From an uncultured Lachnospira sp. (GTDB lineage: Bacteria > Bacillota > Clostridia > Lachnospirales > Lachnospiraceae): 64,000 bases of DNA. This document shows, one piece after another, positions 17,125 to 26,864 of this stretch. Position 1 is the first letter of the stretch, and each line of letters starts with the position of its first letter. The notes under the pieces are model-generated. The model was given only the letters and a program-made list of their open reading frames with translations. It made no database searches and was not told the origin of the DNA. The stretch spans positions 62,001 through 126,000 of the forward strand of contig CAKRLE010000002.1 in NCBI GenBank assembly GCA_934359185.1, written 5' to 3'. A program made the position numbers and the translations under genes.

Positions 17125-18696
17125 TTGAAAGAGTTATTAAACAGCCTTCAGGCAAAATCAGTTGATACATATTCAATATCTAATATAGGAATTCCATCAG
17201 TTGTGTTGATGGAGAGAGCAGCATTGGCTGTGGCAGACAGGATAATTGACAAGTTAAGATGCGATAACAGGGCAGGTATGCCGGAATATCCGGTTCTTAT
17301 TGCCAGTGGAACCGGTAATAATGGAGCAGATGGCCTGGCTGTTGCAAGACTTCTTGTACAGGCAGGAATATACGTTGATATATGTGTTATTGATAATGAA
17401 TCAGAAGGCACGAAAGAGTATCAGCTACAGAAGAATATATTATTCAGATTGAAGGACAGAAGTCCTTATTTAAGATGGAACTACAAGCCGGTAGATACAT
17501 ATAATTATATAGTAGATGGATTATTTGGAATTGGGCTTAACAGGGATATTATCGGAGATTATGCAGCACTGGTAAAAGATATTAACAACAGTGGAGCGTA
17601 TATATTTTCTATAGATTCACCATCAGGAATTAACTGTTCTACAGGAGAAGTTCTTGGGATTGCAGTAAATGCAGATGAGACCATAACATTTGGATATGAA
17701 AAGACTGGAATGGCTCTTGAACCGGGAAGAAGCCATGCGGGCAGAATCAATGTTGCAGATATAGGATTTATCAAGGATGGCTTTGACAGGTTTCTTTCGC
17801 TTGGCAGCAATGATTCCAATATTGTCCATTCGCTTGAGGACTGTGATGTGGCTGGTATTCCTATTAGAAACAGATTTGTTGATAAAGGTAAATGTGGCAA
17901 GGTACTTGTCATAGCAGGTTCATCTTCTATGGGAGGGGCGGCAGTCCTTGCGGCAGAAGCAGCGCTTAGGACCGGATGCGGTCTTGTGAAGGTTTACACA
18001 CATGAAAATAACAGGGAGACACTTCTTAAGAATGTGGTAGAGGCTATTCCTGTGACATATAATAATAATATTGATGAGCTCCCTTCATTATGCCAGTGGG
18101 CTGACTGTATTATAATAGGCCCTGGAATATCGACAGATGATATGGCTAAATCGATATTAGGAATGATAATGGAATTTGTTGCTAATGAAGATATTGAGAG
18201 TGGTAACAGATATGTTATAATTGATGCAGATGCACTTAATCTGCTGGCGAGAATACATGCTGATGGTAAAGCAGACTATAAACTTGGAAAGAATGTTGTC
18301 ATAACACCACATGTTGGTGAGGCTTCAAGACTGTTAAGCACATCAATTGACAATATAAAGAGCAGCCTGATATTATCAGCAAAATCACTTGCAAAGGAAT
18401 ATGGCTGCAGTGTAATCCTTAAAGATGCTGCATCAGTTATTACAGATGGTGAAGCTGTCTATATCAATTCATCTGGCAATGCCGGTATGGCAACGGCAGG
18501 TTCTGGAGATGTGCTCACAGGTGTGCTTGCTGGAATTATGTGCATGTACAGAGGAAGCGACATAGCATTTTATGCGGCTATGGCATCATATGTACATGGC
18601 AGGGCAGGGGATAAGGCTTGTGAAAAGCTTGGCATGGCTGGAATGAAAGCTATGGATATAGCTGAATCAGTTCCATATGTGTTAGTACAGAAGTGA
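17125..18696 (+). CDS. nnr: bifunctional NAD(P)H-hydrate epimerase / ADP-dependent NAD(P)H-hydrate dehydratase
   Basis: 523 residues. The N-terminal half is the YjeF-N epimerase domain (MERAALAVADRI, SGTGNNGADGLAVARLL, DGLFGIGLNRDI). The C-terminal half, from about residue 245, is the ribokinase-like dehydratase (VIAGSSSMGGAAVLAAEAALRTG, VITPHVGEASRLL, TAGSGDVLTGVLAG). Together they repair hydrated NADH and NADPH; the dehydratase uses ADP in bacteria. Start is TTG 17125 with AGAGGGA upstream. It is followed after 59 bp by alr, an order often seen in Firmicutes. Confidence 0.95.
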   Translation: MKELLNSLQAKSVDTYSISNIGIPSVVLMERAALAVADRIIDKLRCDNRAGMPEYPVLIASGTGNNGADGLAVARLLVQAGIYVDICVIDNESEGTKEYQLQKNILFRLKDRSPYLRWNYKPVDTYNYIVDGLFGIGLNRDIIGDYAALVKDINNSGAYIFSIDSPSGINCSTGEVLGIAVNADETITFGYEKTGMALEPGRSHAGRINVADIGFIKDGFDRFLSLGSNDSNIVHSLEDCDVAGIPIRNRFVDKGKCGKVLVIAGSSSMGGAAVLAAEAALRTGCGLVKVYTHENNRETLLKNVVEAIPVTYNNNIDELPSLCQWADCIIIGPGISTDDMAKSILGMIMEFVANEDIESGNRYVIIDADALNLLARIHADGKADYKLGKNVVITPHVGEASRLLSTSIDNIKSSLILSAKSLAKEYGCSVILKDAASVITDGEAVYINSSGNAGMATAGSGDVLTGVLAGIMCMYRGSDIAFYAAMASYVHGRAGDKACEKLGMAGMKAMDIAESVPYVLVQK

Positions 18697-18755
18697 TATA
18701 CTAATCTGATAAATAATTTTACAATAATATAACTTGAAACCGGAGGAACATAAAA

Positions 18756-19937
18756 GTGACTAAATATTACAGAGTGTATGCAGATATTGACCTTGATATC
18801 ATATCAGATAATGTTGATGCATTGATGAAGCTTACCCCTGAAGGAACGGGGGCAGTTGCAGTTGTCAAGGCGGATGGATACGGACACGGCGATGTTGCAG
18901 TTGCAAAGGCTGTATACTCTAAGGTCTGCATGTATGCCGTTGCTACACTTGATGAGGCGGTTAATCTGAGAGAGAATGGAATAGATAGGCCAATACTGAT
19001 ATTGGGATTTGTTAATGTTGATGAATATGAGACTCTTGTAAGAAATAAAGTTACAGCGACAGTATTTGATTATGAGACAGCTGCTGAACTTGACGAGGTG
19101 GCAGGAAGACTTGGGATGAAGGCGTTGTGTCATATAAAGGCAGACACAGGAATGAGAAGAATAGGACTTGAACCAGATGAATCAGGGGCGGGAATTGTAA
19201 AGAAAATCAAAAAACTGGGTAATCTTGATGTGCAGGGAATATTCACACATTTTGCAACTTCAGATGAGGCTGATAAAACCAAATCTGAAAGGCAGCTTCA
19301 TAAGTTCAATGCATTCGTTGATATGTTAAAGAATGAGGGCATCACATTCCAGTATGTGCACTGCGCTAACAGTGCTGCTGTTATTGATATGCCAGACACA
19401 TATAAAGATATGGTAAGGCTTGGAATTGCCATGTATGGAATGTATCCGTCAACAGATGTTGATATGGAAAGGGTTAAGCTTAAGCCAGCACTCAAGCTTA
19501 TGAGCCATGTGACTTATGTCAAGGAAGTACCTGAGGGCGAAGAGATAAGCTATGGTGGAACATTTGTGACAAAAAGACCTAGTATTATTGCAACAGTTGC
19601 AGTGGGATACGGAGACGGATATCCAAGGGCATTGTCATCTAAGGGATATGTTCTTATTAATGGAAAGAAGGCACCAATTGTAGGAAGAGTCTGCATGGAT
19701 CAGATGATGGTTGATGTAACAGATATTGAAGGTGTTGGCAGGGATTCTATTGTTACTCTTATTGGAAGAGATGGAGATGAGGAGATTACAGTTGAAGAGA
19801 TAGCAGCTCTTGCTGGAACATTTAATTATGAATTTGTATGTAATCTTAATAAAAGAATTCCTAGAAATTATTTCAAATCAGGAAGATATATAGGAAGCCA
19901 TGACTATTTTCATGTGAAATGGAATCTTGAAGATTAA
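18756..19937 (+). CDS. alr: alanine racemase
   Basis: 393 residues, PLP enzyme that makes D-alanine for peptidoglycan. The PLP lysine is in VVKADGYGHG near the N-terminus, the TIM barrel runs to about residue 245, and the C-terminal beta domain carries EISYGGTF and GRVCMDQMMVDVTD. GTG start after CGGAGGA. The length is normal. It is upstream of a MazF gene, as in many Firmicutes. Confidence 0.97.
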   Translation: MTKYYRVYADIDLDIISDNVDALMKLTPEGTGAVAVVKADGYGHGDVAVAKAVYSKVCMYAVATLDEAVNLRENGIDRPILILGFVNVDEYETLVRNKVTATVFDYETAAELDEVAGRLGMKALCHIKADTGMRRIGLEPDESGAGIVKKIKKLGNLDVQGIFTHFATSDEADKTKSERQLHKFNAFVDMLKNEGITFQYVHCANSAAVIDMPDTYKDMVRLGIAMYGMYPSTDVDMERVKLKPALKLMSHVTYVKEVPEGEEISYGGTFVTKRPSIIATVAVGYGDGYPRALSSKGYVLINGKKAPIVGRVCMDQMMVDVTDIEGVGRDSIVTLIGRDGDEEITVEEIAALAGTFNYEFVCNLNKRIPRNYFKSGRYIGSHDYFHVKWNLED

Positions 19938-20026
19938 TATTAATTAATGTGAATACACGTTTTATTCCTGGAGATACTTATAGATACAAGGATTTAACTT
20001 GATACTATATGCTGGGAGTGATTTAA

Positions 20027-20380
20027 TTGGTTATTAAACGTGGCGATATATTTTATGCGGATTTAAGACCGGTTGTGGGCTCTGAACAAGGTGGCGTACG
20101 ACCGGTACTTATTATACAGAACGATACAGGTAATAAACATAGTCCGACTGTTATATGTGCAGCCATTACATCTAAGATGAACAAGGCTAAGCTGCCTACA
20201 CATGTAGAGATTGATTCATGCAGATATGATATTGTAAAGGATTCAGTTATTCTGCTTGAACAGTTACGTACAATAGATAAAAAAAGACTTAAAGATAAGG
20301 TGTGCCATCTTGACAATGAGATTATAGGAAAGGTAAACCATGCATTGTCAGTAAGCCTTGAGATGGATGAACTACATTGA
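20027..20380 (+). CDS. mazF: MazF/PemK-family endoribonuclease toxin, no antitoxin seen
   Basis: 117 residues, full MazF length. [30 protein letters not shown] is the first half with the catalytic Arg in GGVRPV, and [10 protein letters not shown] carries the conserved Thr/Ser pair; the C-terminal helix ([12 protein letters not shown]) is intact. MazF cuts mRNA at short sequence motifs and is normally held by a MazE-type protein encoded just upstream. Only 89 bases separate it from alr, too little for an antitoxin of 70-90 residues, and the gene after it is CorC-like. Start TTG 20027, GGGAG upstream. Antitoxin may be elsewhere or absent. Confidence 0.92.
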   Translation: MVIKRGDIFYADLRPVVGSEQGGVRPVLIIQNDTGNKHSPTVICAAITSKMNKAKLPTHVEIDSCRYDIVKDSVILLEQLRTIDKKRLKDKVCHLDNEIIGKVNHALSVSLEMDELH

Positions 20381-20406
20381 CGATAAGCAGTGATATATGT
20401 TATAAT
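20377..20406 (+). promoter_or_regulatory. promoter of the CorC-like gene
   Basis: TTGACG at 20377-20382 (overlapping the mazF stop) and TATAAT at 20401-20406, spacer 18. Confidence 0.6.
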
Positions 20407-20468
20407 AGCACAATATAATTACTATTAAATAACATATTTTATCAAAGGTTTGAGAAAGGGATTTTACA

Positions 20469-21341
20469 ATGAGCGATGTTCACCCCGTGGATGACAATAA
20501 TAATTTTTTAACGGGATTATTTAAGAAACTAGGAAGAAAAAAAGAGGACGATGTAACAGAGGAAGAGATTATGGATATGGTCAATGAAGGCCATGAACAG
20601 GGAGTCCTCGCAGAGAATGAAGCAGAGATGATTAATAACATCTTTGAATTTGCTGACAGGCAGGCATCAGATGTTATGATTCACAGAAAAAATATAGTTG
20701 CCATTGATTGTGAAACAACAGTTAATGATGCATTTGAATTCATACTGAAGGAGAATTTTTCGAGATATCCTGTGTATGAAGACGATATAGACAATATTAT
20801 CGGAATATTACATCTGCGTGATCTGCTTAAGGTATATGTAGATGAAGCTAACAGAGATAAGAAGATTAAAGAAGTAAAACACCAGCTTCTGTTTGATGCT
20901 ACATATATTCCAGAAACACGCAATTTAAGCGTATTATTCAAAGAGATGCAGTCTAAGAAGACACATATGGCTATAGTCGTAGATGAGTATGGTCAGACAT
21001 CAGGACTCATAACACTAGAGGATGTGTTGGAAGAGATTGTTGGGGATATTCTCGATGAGTATGATGATGAAGAGGTTCTTATCAGCAGAAGAGATGATGG
21101 ATCTTATGTATTGGAAGGACAGACAACTCTTGAAGATATAGAAGAGCTGTTTGATATTCATTTCGACTGTGAAGATATAGATACAATTAATGGTTACATG
21201 ATATACAAGATGGGGAAGATTCCATCAGAGAATGAGGAGTTTTCTTGTACATGTGATGGTTATGAGTTTAAGATACTTGAAGTTAAAGACAAGATGGTTA
21301 CGAAGGTATTAGCAGTAAAAGAACAGGCATTACAGCCTTGA
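20469..21341 (+). CDS. soluble CBS-pair / CorC_HlyC-domain protein
   Basis: 290 residues. It has the cytoplasmic part of the CorC/HlyC family only: a short acidic lead, two CBS repeats (about residues 65-200; ASDVMIHRKNIVAID, VVDEYGQTSGLITLEDVLEEIVGDI) and the C-terminal transporter-associated domain (ISRRDDGSYVLEGQTTLEDI to VTKVLAVKEQ). The DUF21 membrane domain is missing, in contrast to the full-length paralogue at 41.5-42.7 kb. It may regulate magnesium or cation handling through nucleotide binding in the CBS pair (inference). Confidence 0.88.
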   Translation: MSDVHPVDDNNNFLTGLFKKLGRKKEDDVTEEEIMDMVNEGHEQGVLAENEAEMINNIFEFADRQASDVMIHRKNIVAIDCETTVNDAFEFILKENFSRYPVYEDDIDNIIGILHLRDLLKVYVDEANRDKKIKEVKHQLLFDATYIPETRNLSVLFKEMQSKKTHMAIVVDEYGQTSGLITLEDVLEEIVGDILDEYDDEEVLISRRDDGSYVLEGQTTLEDIEELFDIHFDCEDIDTINGYMIYKMGKIPSENEEFSCTCDGYEFKILEVKDKMVTKVLAVKEQALQP

Positions 21342-21404
21342 TAGGTGCTGGCTTTACAGTGGTGTAACAGGCACTCTGGCAATGCTGCTTATGGGGGTAA
21401 TAAT

Positions 21405-23201
21405 ATGCGGGCAAGCATGAATCTTATCGATAATCCAATGATGGAAGCGACATGTGATTTTGACAGCCAGTATAGGTTTGTACATGGTGATGAAAGATAT
21501 TTCAGAATGCTTGGAGATTATGTCGGCTGTGATCTGGATAAGCTTATATATAAAGATGACTGGGAAGGCTTTAAAGAGTATTTAGACAGTGAGAATTATG
21601 ATGAACCATATATGGTGCGGATGCTTATTAAGCAGGATTGTTACAGATATGTCATCATCAACAGGATAAAGGAAGCTGTTATTAACTTCCGCAACAAAGA
21701 AGTTGTGAAGTATTTCCTTATAGTTAACGATATTGTGCAGGTTACGCATAAGTTCTCTACATATTATACTAATCTGCGCAAATATAGAAAATTTTTAAGC
21801 CAGATAAATGTTAATTACTTTGACTATAATATAGAGAATGATGCTTTCAGCATATATTATTATGCAGGAGGTTATGCAAAGGTTATATACAAAGAACCAC
21901 TTGCAGACTGGCAGAAAAGAATTAATGATAATAATCTTGTGGTAGAAGAAGACAAGGATGAGTTTAACAGGATGTGTGACCTTATGCGCGAGGGCAGGGA
22001 GGAATTTAATATAATTCTTCATACATCAATGTTTTCTGAATCGCCAGATGAATTTGAATCTATGTGCTTTAAGGGTGAGCTTTTTACAGATGGATTCAAG
22101 CTTAATATGACAACAGGCATAGTATTCCAGTCCAACGGGGTGATTGTTGAGAGTGGTAACCGTGAAGATGCAGATCTTGATATGTTTACAGGACTCCTCA
22201 ATAAAAAGGTTGTGACAGAGACTATAACTAACGAAATTGAAGAAGCTGCTCAAAGCGGCAGACAGTCAGAGATGTATCTTTGTGTTATTGATATAGATGA
22301 TTTTAAGACGGTTAATGATACATATGGACATAAATTCGGAGATGAAGTCATATTAATGCTTGCTAATGCATTGAAAGAGACATTTGAGAACAATGGAATA
22401 ATAGGAAGAATTGGCGGCGATGAGTTTGTTTGTCTGCTGTCAGATTTTAATAATGTTACAGAATTCAGGTCATGTCTTACAGATATGCGTAAAAAACTTA
22501 AGAAAACGATTGCAGAGAAGATGCCTGGTTACATTTTTTCTGTATCAATAGGAATTGCTACATATCCAGAATGTGGCAGATCATATGAAGAATTGTTTAA
22601 GATAGCAGATGCTTCTCTTTACATTGCGAAGGAAAAAGGCAAAGACAGATTTATTTTATTTAATAAAGAACTTCATTCTGCGTATATTGATGCGGGCGAC
22701 AGGGAAAATGGAAGAGTTGTTGCTGATTTCATGAAGCCGATTGAGAAGAATAATATGGCTGCAGATATGATAATCAAGCTTGTGCGTGAAGGAAAATCAG
22801 CGGTTCCTGAAGTGCTGGATGATCTTATGGACAGATTGAATGTTCATGGCATAGTACTTTCAAGAGTTGATGTTGATACTCCGGATATTGTACTTGGACA
22901 TTATTCTGAGCCGATGAAAAAGATAACATTTACCAATAATGAAAAGTATATGCAGTTATTTGATGAGAATGGTATTAATAAAGTTAATAATGTTATATCA
23001 TTAAGCTATAATTTCAAAGAAATATATGATGTTATGCGTGAATATGATCTGTGTTCTACTCTTCAGGTCAAGCTTATGCGTGATGGGAACTTTATCGGCG
23101 TTATCTGTTTTGATACATTTGGCATACACAGAAGAAAGTGGAGCCAGGATGATATTTCGGCAGTATATATGGTGTGCAAGGCAATAGAGACGGTTATTTG
23201 A
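21405..23201 (+). CDS. diguanylate cyclase (PAS-like, GGDEF, GAF-like)
   Basis: About 598 residues. The GGDEF domain spans about residues 255-420 with the intact active site RIGGDEF near residue 337, so c-di-GMP synthesis is expected. The RxxD inhibitory site normally just upstream is absent (ENNGIIGRIGGDEF). The N-terminal 130 residues look PAS-like, and the C-terminal 150 look like a GAF domain (VRADFMKP does not occur; MRDGNFIGVICFDTFG and AVYMVCKAIE do). No membrane segment, so it is a cytoplasmic sensor. ATG 21405 follows GGGGGT; an in-frame upstream start at 21345 lacks a ribosome site. It runs into the ABC permease gene. Confidence 0.9.
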   Translation: MRASMNLIDNPMMEATCDFDSQYRFVHGDERYFRMLGDYVGCDLDKLIYKDDWEGFKEYLDSENYDEPYMVRMLIKQDCYRYVIINRIKEAVINFRNKEVVKYFLIVNDIVQVTHKFSTYYTNLRKYRKFLSQINVNYFDYNIENDAFSIYYYAGGYAKVIYKEPLADWQKRINDNNLVVEEDKDEFNRMCDLMREGREEFNIILHTSMFSESPDEFESMCFKGELFTDGFKLNMTTGIVFQSNGVIVESGNREDADLDMFTGLLNKKVVTETITNEIEEAAQSGRQSEMYLCVIDIDDFKTVNDTYGHKFGDEVILMLANALKETFENNGIIGRIGGDEFVCLLSDFNNVTEFRSCLTDMRKKLKKTIAEKMPGYIFSVSIGIATYPECGRSYEELFKIADASLYIAKEKGKDRFILFNKELHSAYIDAGDRENGRVVADFMKPIEKNNMAADMIIKLVREGKSAVPEVLDDLMDRLNVHGIVLSRVDVDTPDIVLGHYSEPMKKITFTNNEKYMQLFDENGINKVNNVISLSYNFKEIYDVMREYDLCSTLQVKLMRDGNFIGVICFDTFGIHRRKWSQDDISAVYMVCKAIETVI

Positions 23202-23206
23202 TAACT

Positions 23207-23968
23207 ATGATAAGAAGAATATTTAACAAATATATTAACAGAATATTGGCGGTGGCTGTATGGTTAGTTATATGGCAGGCTGCAAGTGTACTGACAGGGC
23301 TTGACATTATTCTTGCAAGCCCTGTCAGTGTGTTGTCAGGCACCATTTCTTTGCTTGGAAAGAGTTCTACATACAGGATATTGGCTGGTTCGATGCTTAA
23401 TATAACATCTGGATTTGTATCTGCAGTTATATTAGCAGGTGTTTGTGCAGTTGTGGCACATAGATGCAAGGCTTTTAAAGAAATGCTGGCACCTCCTGTG
23501 CTTCTTATGAAATCGCTGCCAATGGCATCATTTATTATACTTCTGATTATATGGTTTGGTTCTGGCAGAGTTTCTATATTTACATCATTTATAGTTACAT
23601 TTCCAATTGTGTACAGTGCGGTTTTGTCAGGAATTGACAGACGTGATATGCAATTAATTGAGATGGCAGATGTGAATGGAGTTGGTATTATAAGAAGAAT
23701 ATGCTGGATTGATATTCCACAGATTTTACCATTAGCCAGACCTGATTTTAAAGTGGCAGCAGGAATGTGTCTTAAAGCCGGCGTTTCAGCAGAGGTTATA
23801 GGGCTTGCAGGAAATTCAATAGGTGAGCAGCTATACTATTCCAAGCTGTATATTGACACGGTGGATTTGTTTGCATGGAGTATTATGGTTGTGCTGTTAA
23901 GTATTCTTCTTGAAAAAATATTTACAGCATTGATTGATTTACTGGAGAAGTGGCTTAAGAAGATATGA
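23207..23968 (+). CDS. ABC transporter permease (SsuC/TauC/ThiX-like)
   Basis: About 253 residues with six membrane segments. The ATPase-contact EAA loop reads EMADVNGVGIIRRICWIDIPQ, followed by GMCLKAGVSAEVIG. This is the permease type used with SsuA/TauA/ThiY-like binding proteins. Start is uncertain: ATG 23207 has only a weak ribosome site and probably depends on coupling to the stop of the cyclase gene at 23201; GTG 23174 is in frame but inside that gene. It overlaps the ATPase gene by four bases (ATGA). The matching binding protein is probably the orphan at 8.3 kb. Confidence 0.88.
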   Translation: MIRRIFNKYINRILAVAVWLVIWQAASVLTGLDIILASPVSVLSGTISLLGKSSTYRILAGSMLNITSGFVSAVILAGVCAVVAHRCKAFKEMLAPPVLLMKSLPMASFIILLIIWFGSGRVSIFTSFIVTFPIVYSAVLSGIDRRDMQLIEMADVNGVGIIRRICWIDIPQILPLARPDFKVAAGMCLKAGVSAEVIGLAGNSIGEQLYYSKLYIDTVDLFAWSIMVVLLSILLEKIFTALIDLLEKWLKKI

Positions 23969-24591
23969 TAGAAGTGATTGGCATCAGCAAAAGTTATGCA
24001 GGGAAAAAAATACTTGATGATATTAATATGAGATTTGAGGATGGCATGATATATTGTCTTATGGGTGAGTCTGGCATTGGCAAGACGACGTTACTGCGAC
24101 TGATAATGAAACTTGAAAAACCCGATTCGGGGAGCATTAAAGGTAATTCAGATATAGCTGCTATGTTTCAGGAGGACAGGCTCATAATGGACAGAACACC
24201 TGTTGATAATGTGCTTTTTGTGACAAAGGGGCATGGGAAATATTCAGATAGAGAGCATATTGTTAAAGCTATGTCAGAAATTCTGCCAAAGGAATGTCTT
24301 GATAAGCCGGTAAGCCAGCTGAGTGGTGGTATGAAGCGCAGGGCTGCGCTTGCAAGAGCTATGCTTAGTGACAGAGGTACTGTTATACTTGATGAACCAT
24401 TTACAGGTCTTGATAATATGGCACGAAGGGATGTTATACAGTTCATACTTGAGTATCAGAATGGAAGGACAATTCTACTGGTTACGCATGACAAAAACGA
24501 TGCGGATATGCTTAATGCTGGTATTTGCTTGTTGACAATGAAGAGTGCAGTTGATACAATGGTACGAGGATTTGATATAAGTGAGGTATGA
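23965..24591 (+). CDS. ABC transporter ATPase (SsuB/TauB/ThiZ-like)
   Basis: 208 residues, shorter than the usual 240-260 because the C-terminal part is reduced. Walker A GESGIGKTT (about residues 34-42), signature LSGGMKRRAALARA, Walker B TVILDEPFTGLD and switch VTHD are all present. The stop overlaps the ribosome-site region of ilvN, so transporter and ilvN are probably on one mRNA. Confidence 0.92.
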   Translation: MIEVIGISKSYAGKKILDDINMRFEDGMIYCLMGESGIGKTTLLRLIMKLEKPDSGSIKGNSDIAAMFQEDRLIMDRTPVDNVLFVTKGHGKYSDREHIVKAMSEILPKECLDKPVSQLSGGMKRRAALARAMLSDRGTVILDEPFTGLDNMARRDVIQFILEYQNGRTILLVTHDKNDADMLNAGICLLTMKSAVDTMVRGFDISEV

Positions 24592-24592
24592 C

Positions 24593-25084
24593 ATGAGACG
24601 TGCAGTTTTTTCAATGCTTGTTAAGAACTATGCCGGCGTGTTGAGCAGAATCGCAGGCCTGTTCTCAAGAAGAGGATATAATATAGATAGTCTTACAGTT
24701 GGGGAGACAACAGATCCTGCTGTATCAAGGATGACTATTACAGCATCTGGTGACGAGGATGTGTTAGAACAGATTCAGAAGCAGTTATCTAAGCTTGTGG
24801 ATGTTAAAGAGATAGTAGAGCTTCCAGCGGATGCATCTGTGTGCCGTGAGCTTGTGCTTGTCAAGATACAGTGTGATGCTTCAAGAAGACAGGAAGTTAT
24901 TGCAATAAGTGATGTGTTCAGAGCTAAGATTGTTGATGTATCAATTGATTCACTAATTGTTGAACTTACAGGTGCACAGAGTAAGCTTGAGGCATTTATA
25001 GAATTACTCAATGGTTTTAAAATTACAGAGCTTGCAAGAACTGGTATTACAGGACTTGCCAGAGGTTCTGCAAATTTAAAATAA
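24593..25084 (+). CDS. ilvN: acetolactate synthase small (regulatory) subunit
   Basis: 163 residues. The N-terminal ACT domain is MLVKNYAGVLSRIAGLFSRRGYNIDSLTVG, followed by the C-terminal regulatory domain ending LARTGITGLARG. It binds valine and controls the catalytic subunit IlvB, which is not in the window. ATG 24593 is preceded by GTGAGG; a GTG 12 bases upstream is less likely. It lies 30 bp before ilvC. Confidence 0.93.
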   Translation: MRRAVFSMLVKNYAGVLSRIAGLFSRRGYNIDSLTVGETTDPAVSRMTITASGDEDVLEQIQKQLSKLVDVKEIVELPADASVCRELVLVKIQCDASRRQEVIAISDVFRAKIVDVSIDSLIVELTGAQSKLEAFIELLNGFKITELARTGITGLARGSANLK

Positions 25085-25108
25085 ATTAATTAAATACTTT
25101 GGAGGTAA

Positions 25109-26140
<1,032 letters not shown>

Positions 26141-26178
26141 TTCCAATAATAATAGATATTCTGATTAGAGAATTTATC

Positions 26179-26221
26179 AGCTGCACGTTTTATGATTATA
26201 TCATAAAACGTGCAGCTTTTT
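26179..26221 (+). terminator. rho-independent terminator after ilvC
   Basis: Arms 26179-26196 and 26200-26217 form a perfect 18-bp stem with loop TAT, followed by a T run. Confidence 0.95.
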
Positions 26222-26274
26222 GTTTTGAACTAATACATGGCAGGATATTATCGGGTTTGGCGTTTGCTGCATAC

Positions 26275-26303
26275 TTGACGATAAAATATGCTGGTGCTAT
26301 AAT
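26275..26303 (+). promoter_or_regulatory. promoter of the 88-residue peptide gene
   Basis: TTGACG at 26275-26280 and TATAAT at 26298-26303, spacer 17, with an extended -10 TG. This is a strong-looking promoter for a very small gene. Confidence 0.75.
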
Positions 26304-26359
26304 TTAAACTAATAGAAAATTTTATTATATTTTTTGTTTAAGTTCGGAGGATATGTGTT

Positions 26360-26626
26360 ATGAAGTTGTATGAAAAGCCAGTTGTAGAGCTTGTAGACGA
26401 TGTAGCAGAGGTTGTCTGTGCTGATGGCAGTAATAATGCTGACAACAATAATGGTGGTAATAATCAGAATGTAACAGCCTGTCGATTTGGAAGAACAGAA
26501 GCTAATCCTGGTTCAGATGCATGCCAGTCTTGTTCAAAAACTAACGGCGCAAGAAGCGATCAGGGTGGTACATTCAGAGCAGATTTTGCTGGTTGTGTAG
26601 AGAATAAGCCAGTTAAGGAAAGCTAA
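26360..26626 (+). CDS. 88-residue Cys-containing peptide, possible RiPP-precursor-like
   Basis: Starts MKLYEKPVVELVDDVAEVVC. The first 20 residues resemble the KYEKP-type leaders on small peptides of Lachnospiraceae. After them comes an Asn/Gly-rich spacer (residues 22-38) and a segment with four more Cys, including a CQSC pair, ending KPVKES. There are five Cys in all. GGAGG at 26346-26350 and a strong promoter support expression, and it is monocistronic with its own terminator. No radical SAM, cyclase, protease or exporter gene is nearby, so a modified-peptide role is only a suggestion. It could also be a small metal-binding or secreted protein. Confidence 0.75.
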   Translation: MKLYEKPVVELVDDVAEVVCADGSNNADNNNGGNNQNVTACRFGRTEANPGSDACQSCSKTNGARSDQGGTFRADFAGCVENKPVKES

Positions 26627-26772
26627 GAGTTTTTGACAGCTATGTAGGATAGGAATAGATAAAATTTCCGTTAAGAATTCTGATGTTTTGGATTTTTTGA
26701 TAGATATCTTTACAGTAAATCCAAAAATATCAATTATATAGTTATCGAATGCATTAATTTGGCTTCATGAAT

Positions 26773-26830
26773 AAAAAGTTGTGAGAAAATCCAGTTCTTT
26801 CAAGAATTGTGGATTTTTCGCAACTTTTTA
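26773..26830. terminator. bidirectional terminator between converging genes
   Basis: AAAAAGTTGTGAGAAAATCCA and its near-complement ending CGCAACTTTTT pair over about 20 bases with one bulge. There are T runs at the ends of both strands, serving the peptide gene (plus) and the PIG-L gene ending at 26865 (minus). Confidence 0.85.
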
Positions 26831-26864
26831 TTTGCATTAAGCCAAAGGGCTGTTTAAAGACTGC

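Noticed and set aside
26686..26726. TTTTGGATTT / AAATCCAAAA inverted repeat
   Set aside because: AT-rich 10-base arms 21 bases apart, no T run; the strong terminator at 26773 explains the 3' end.
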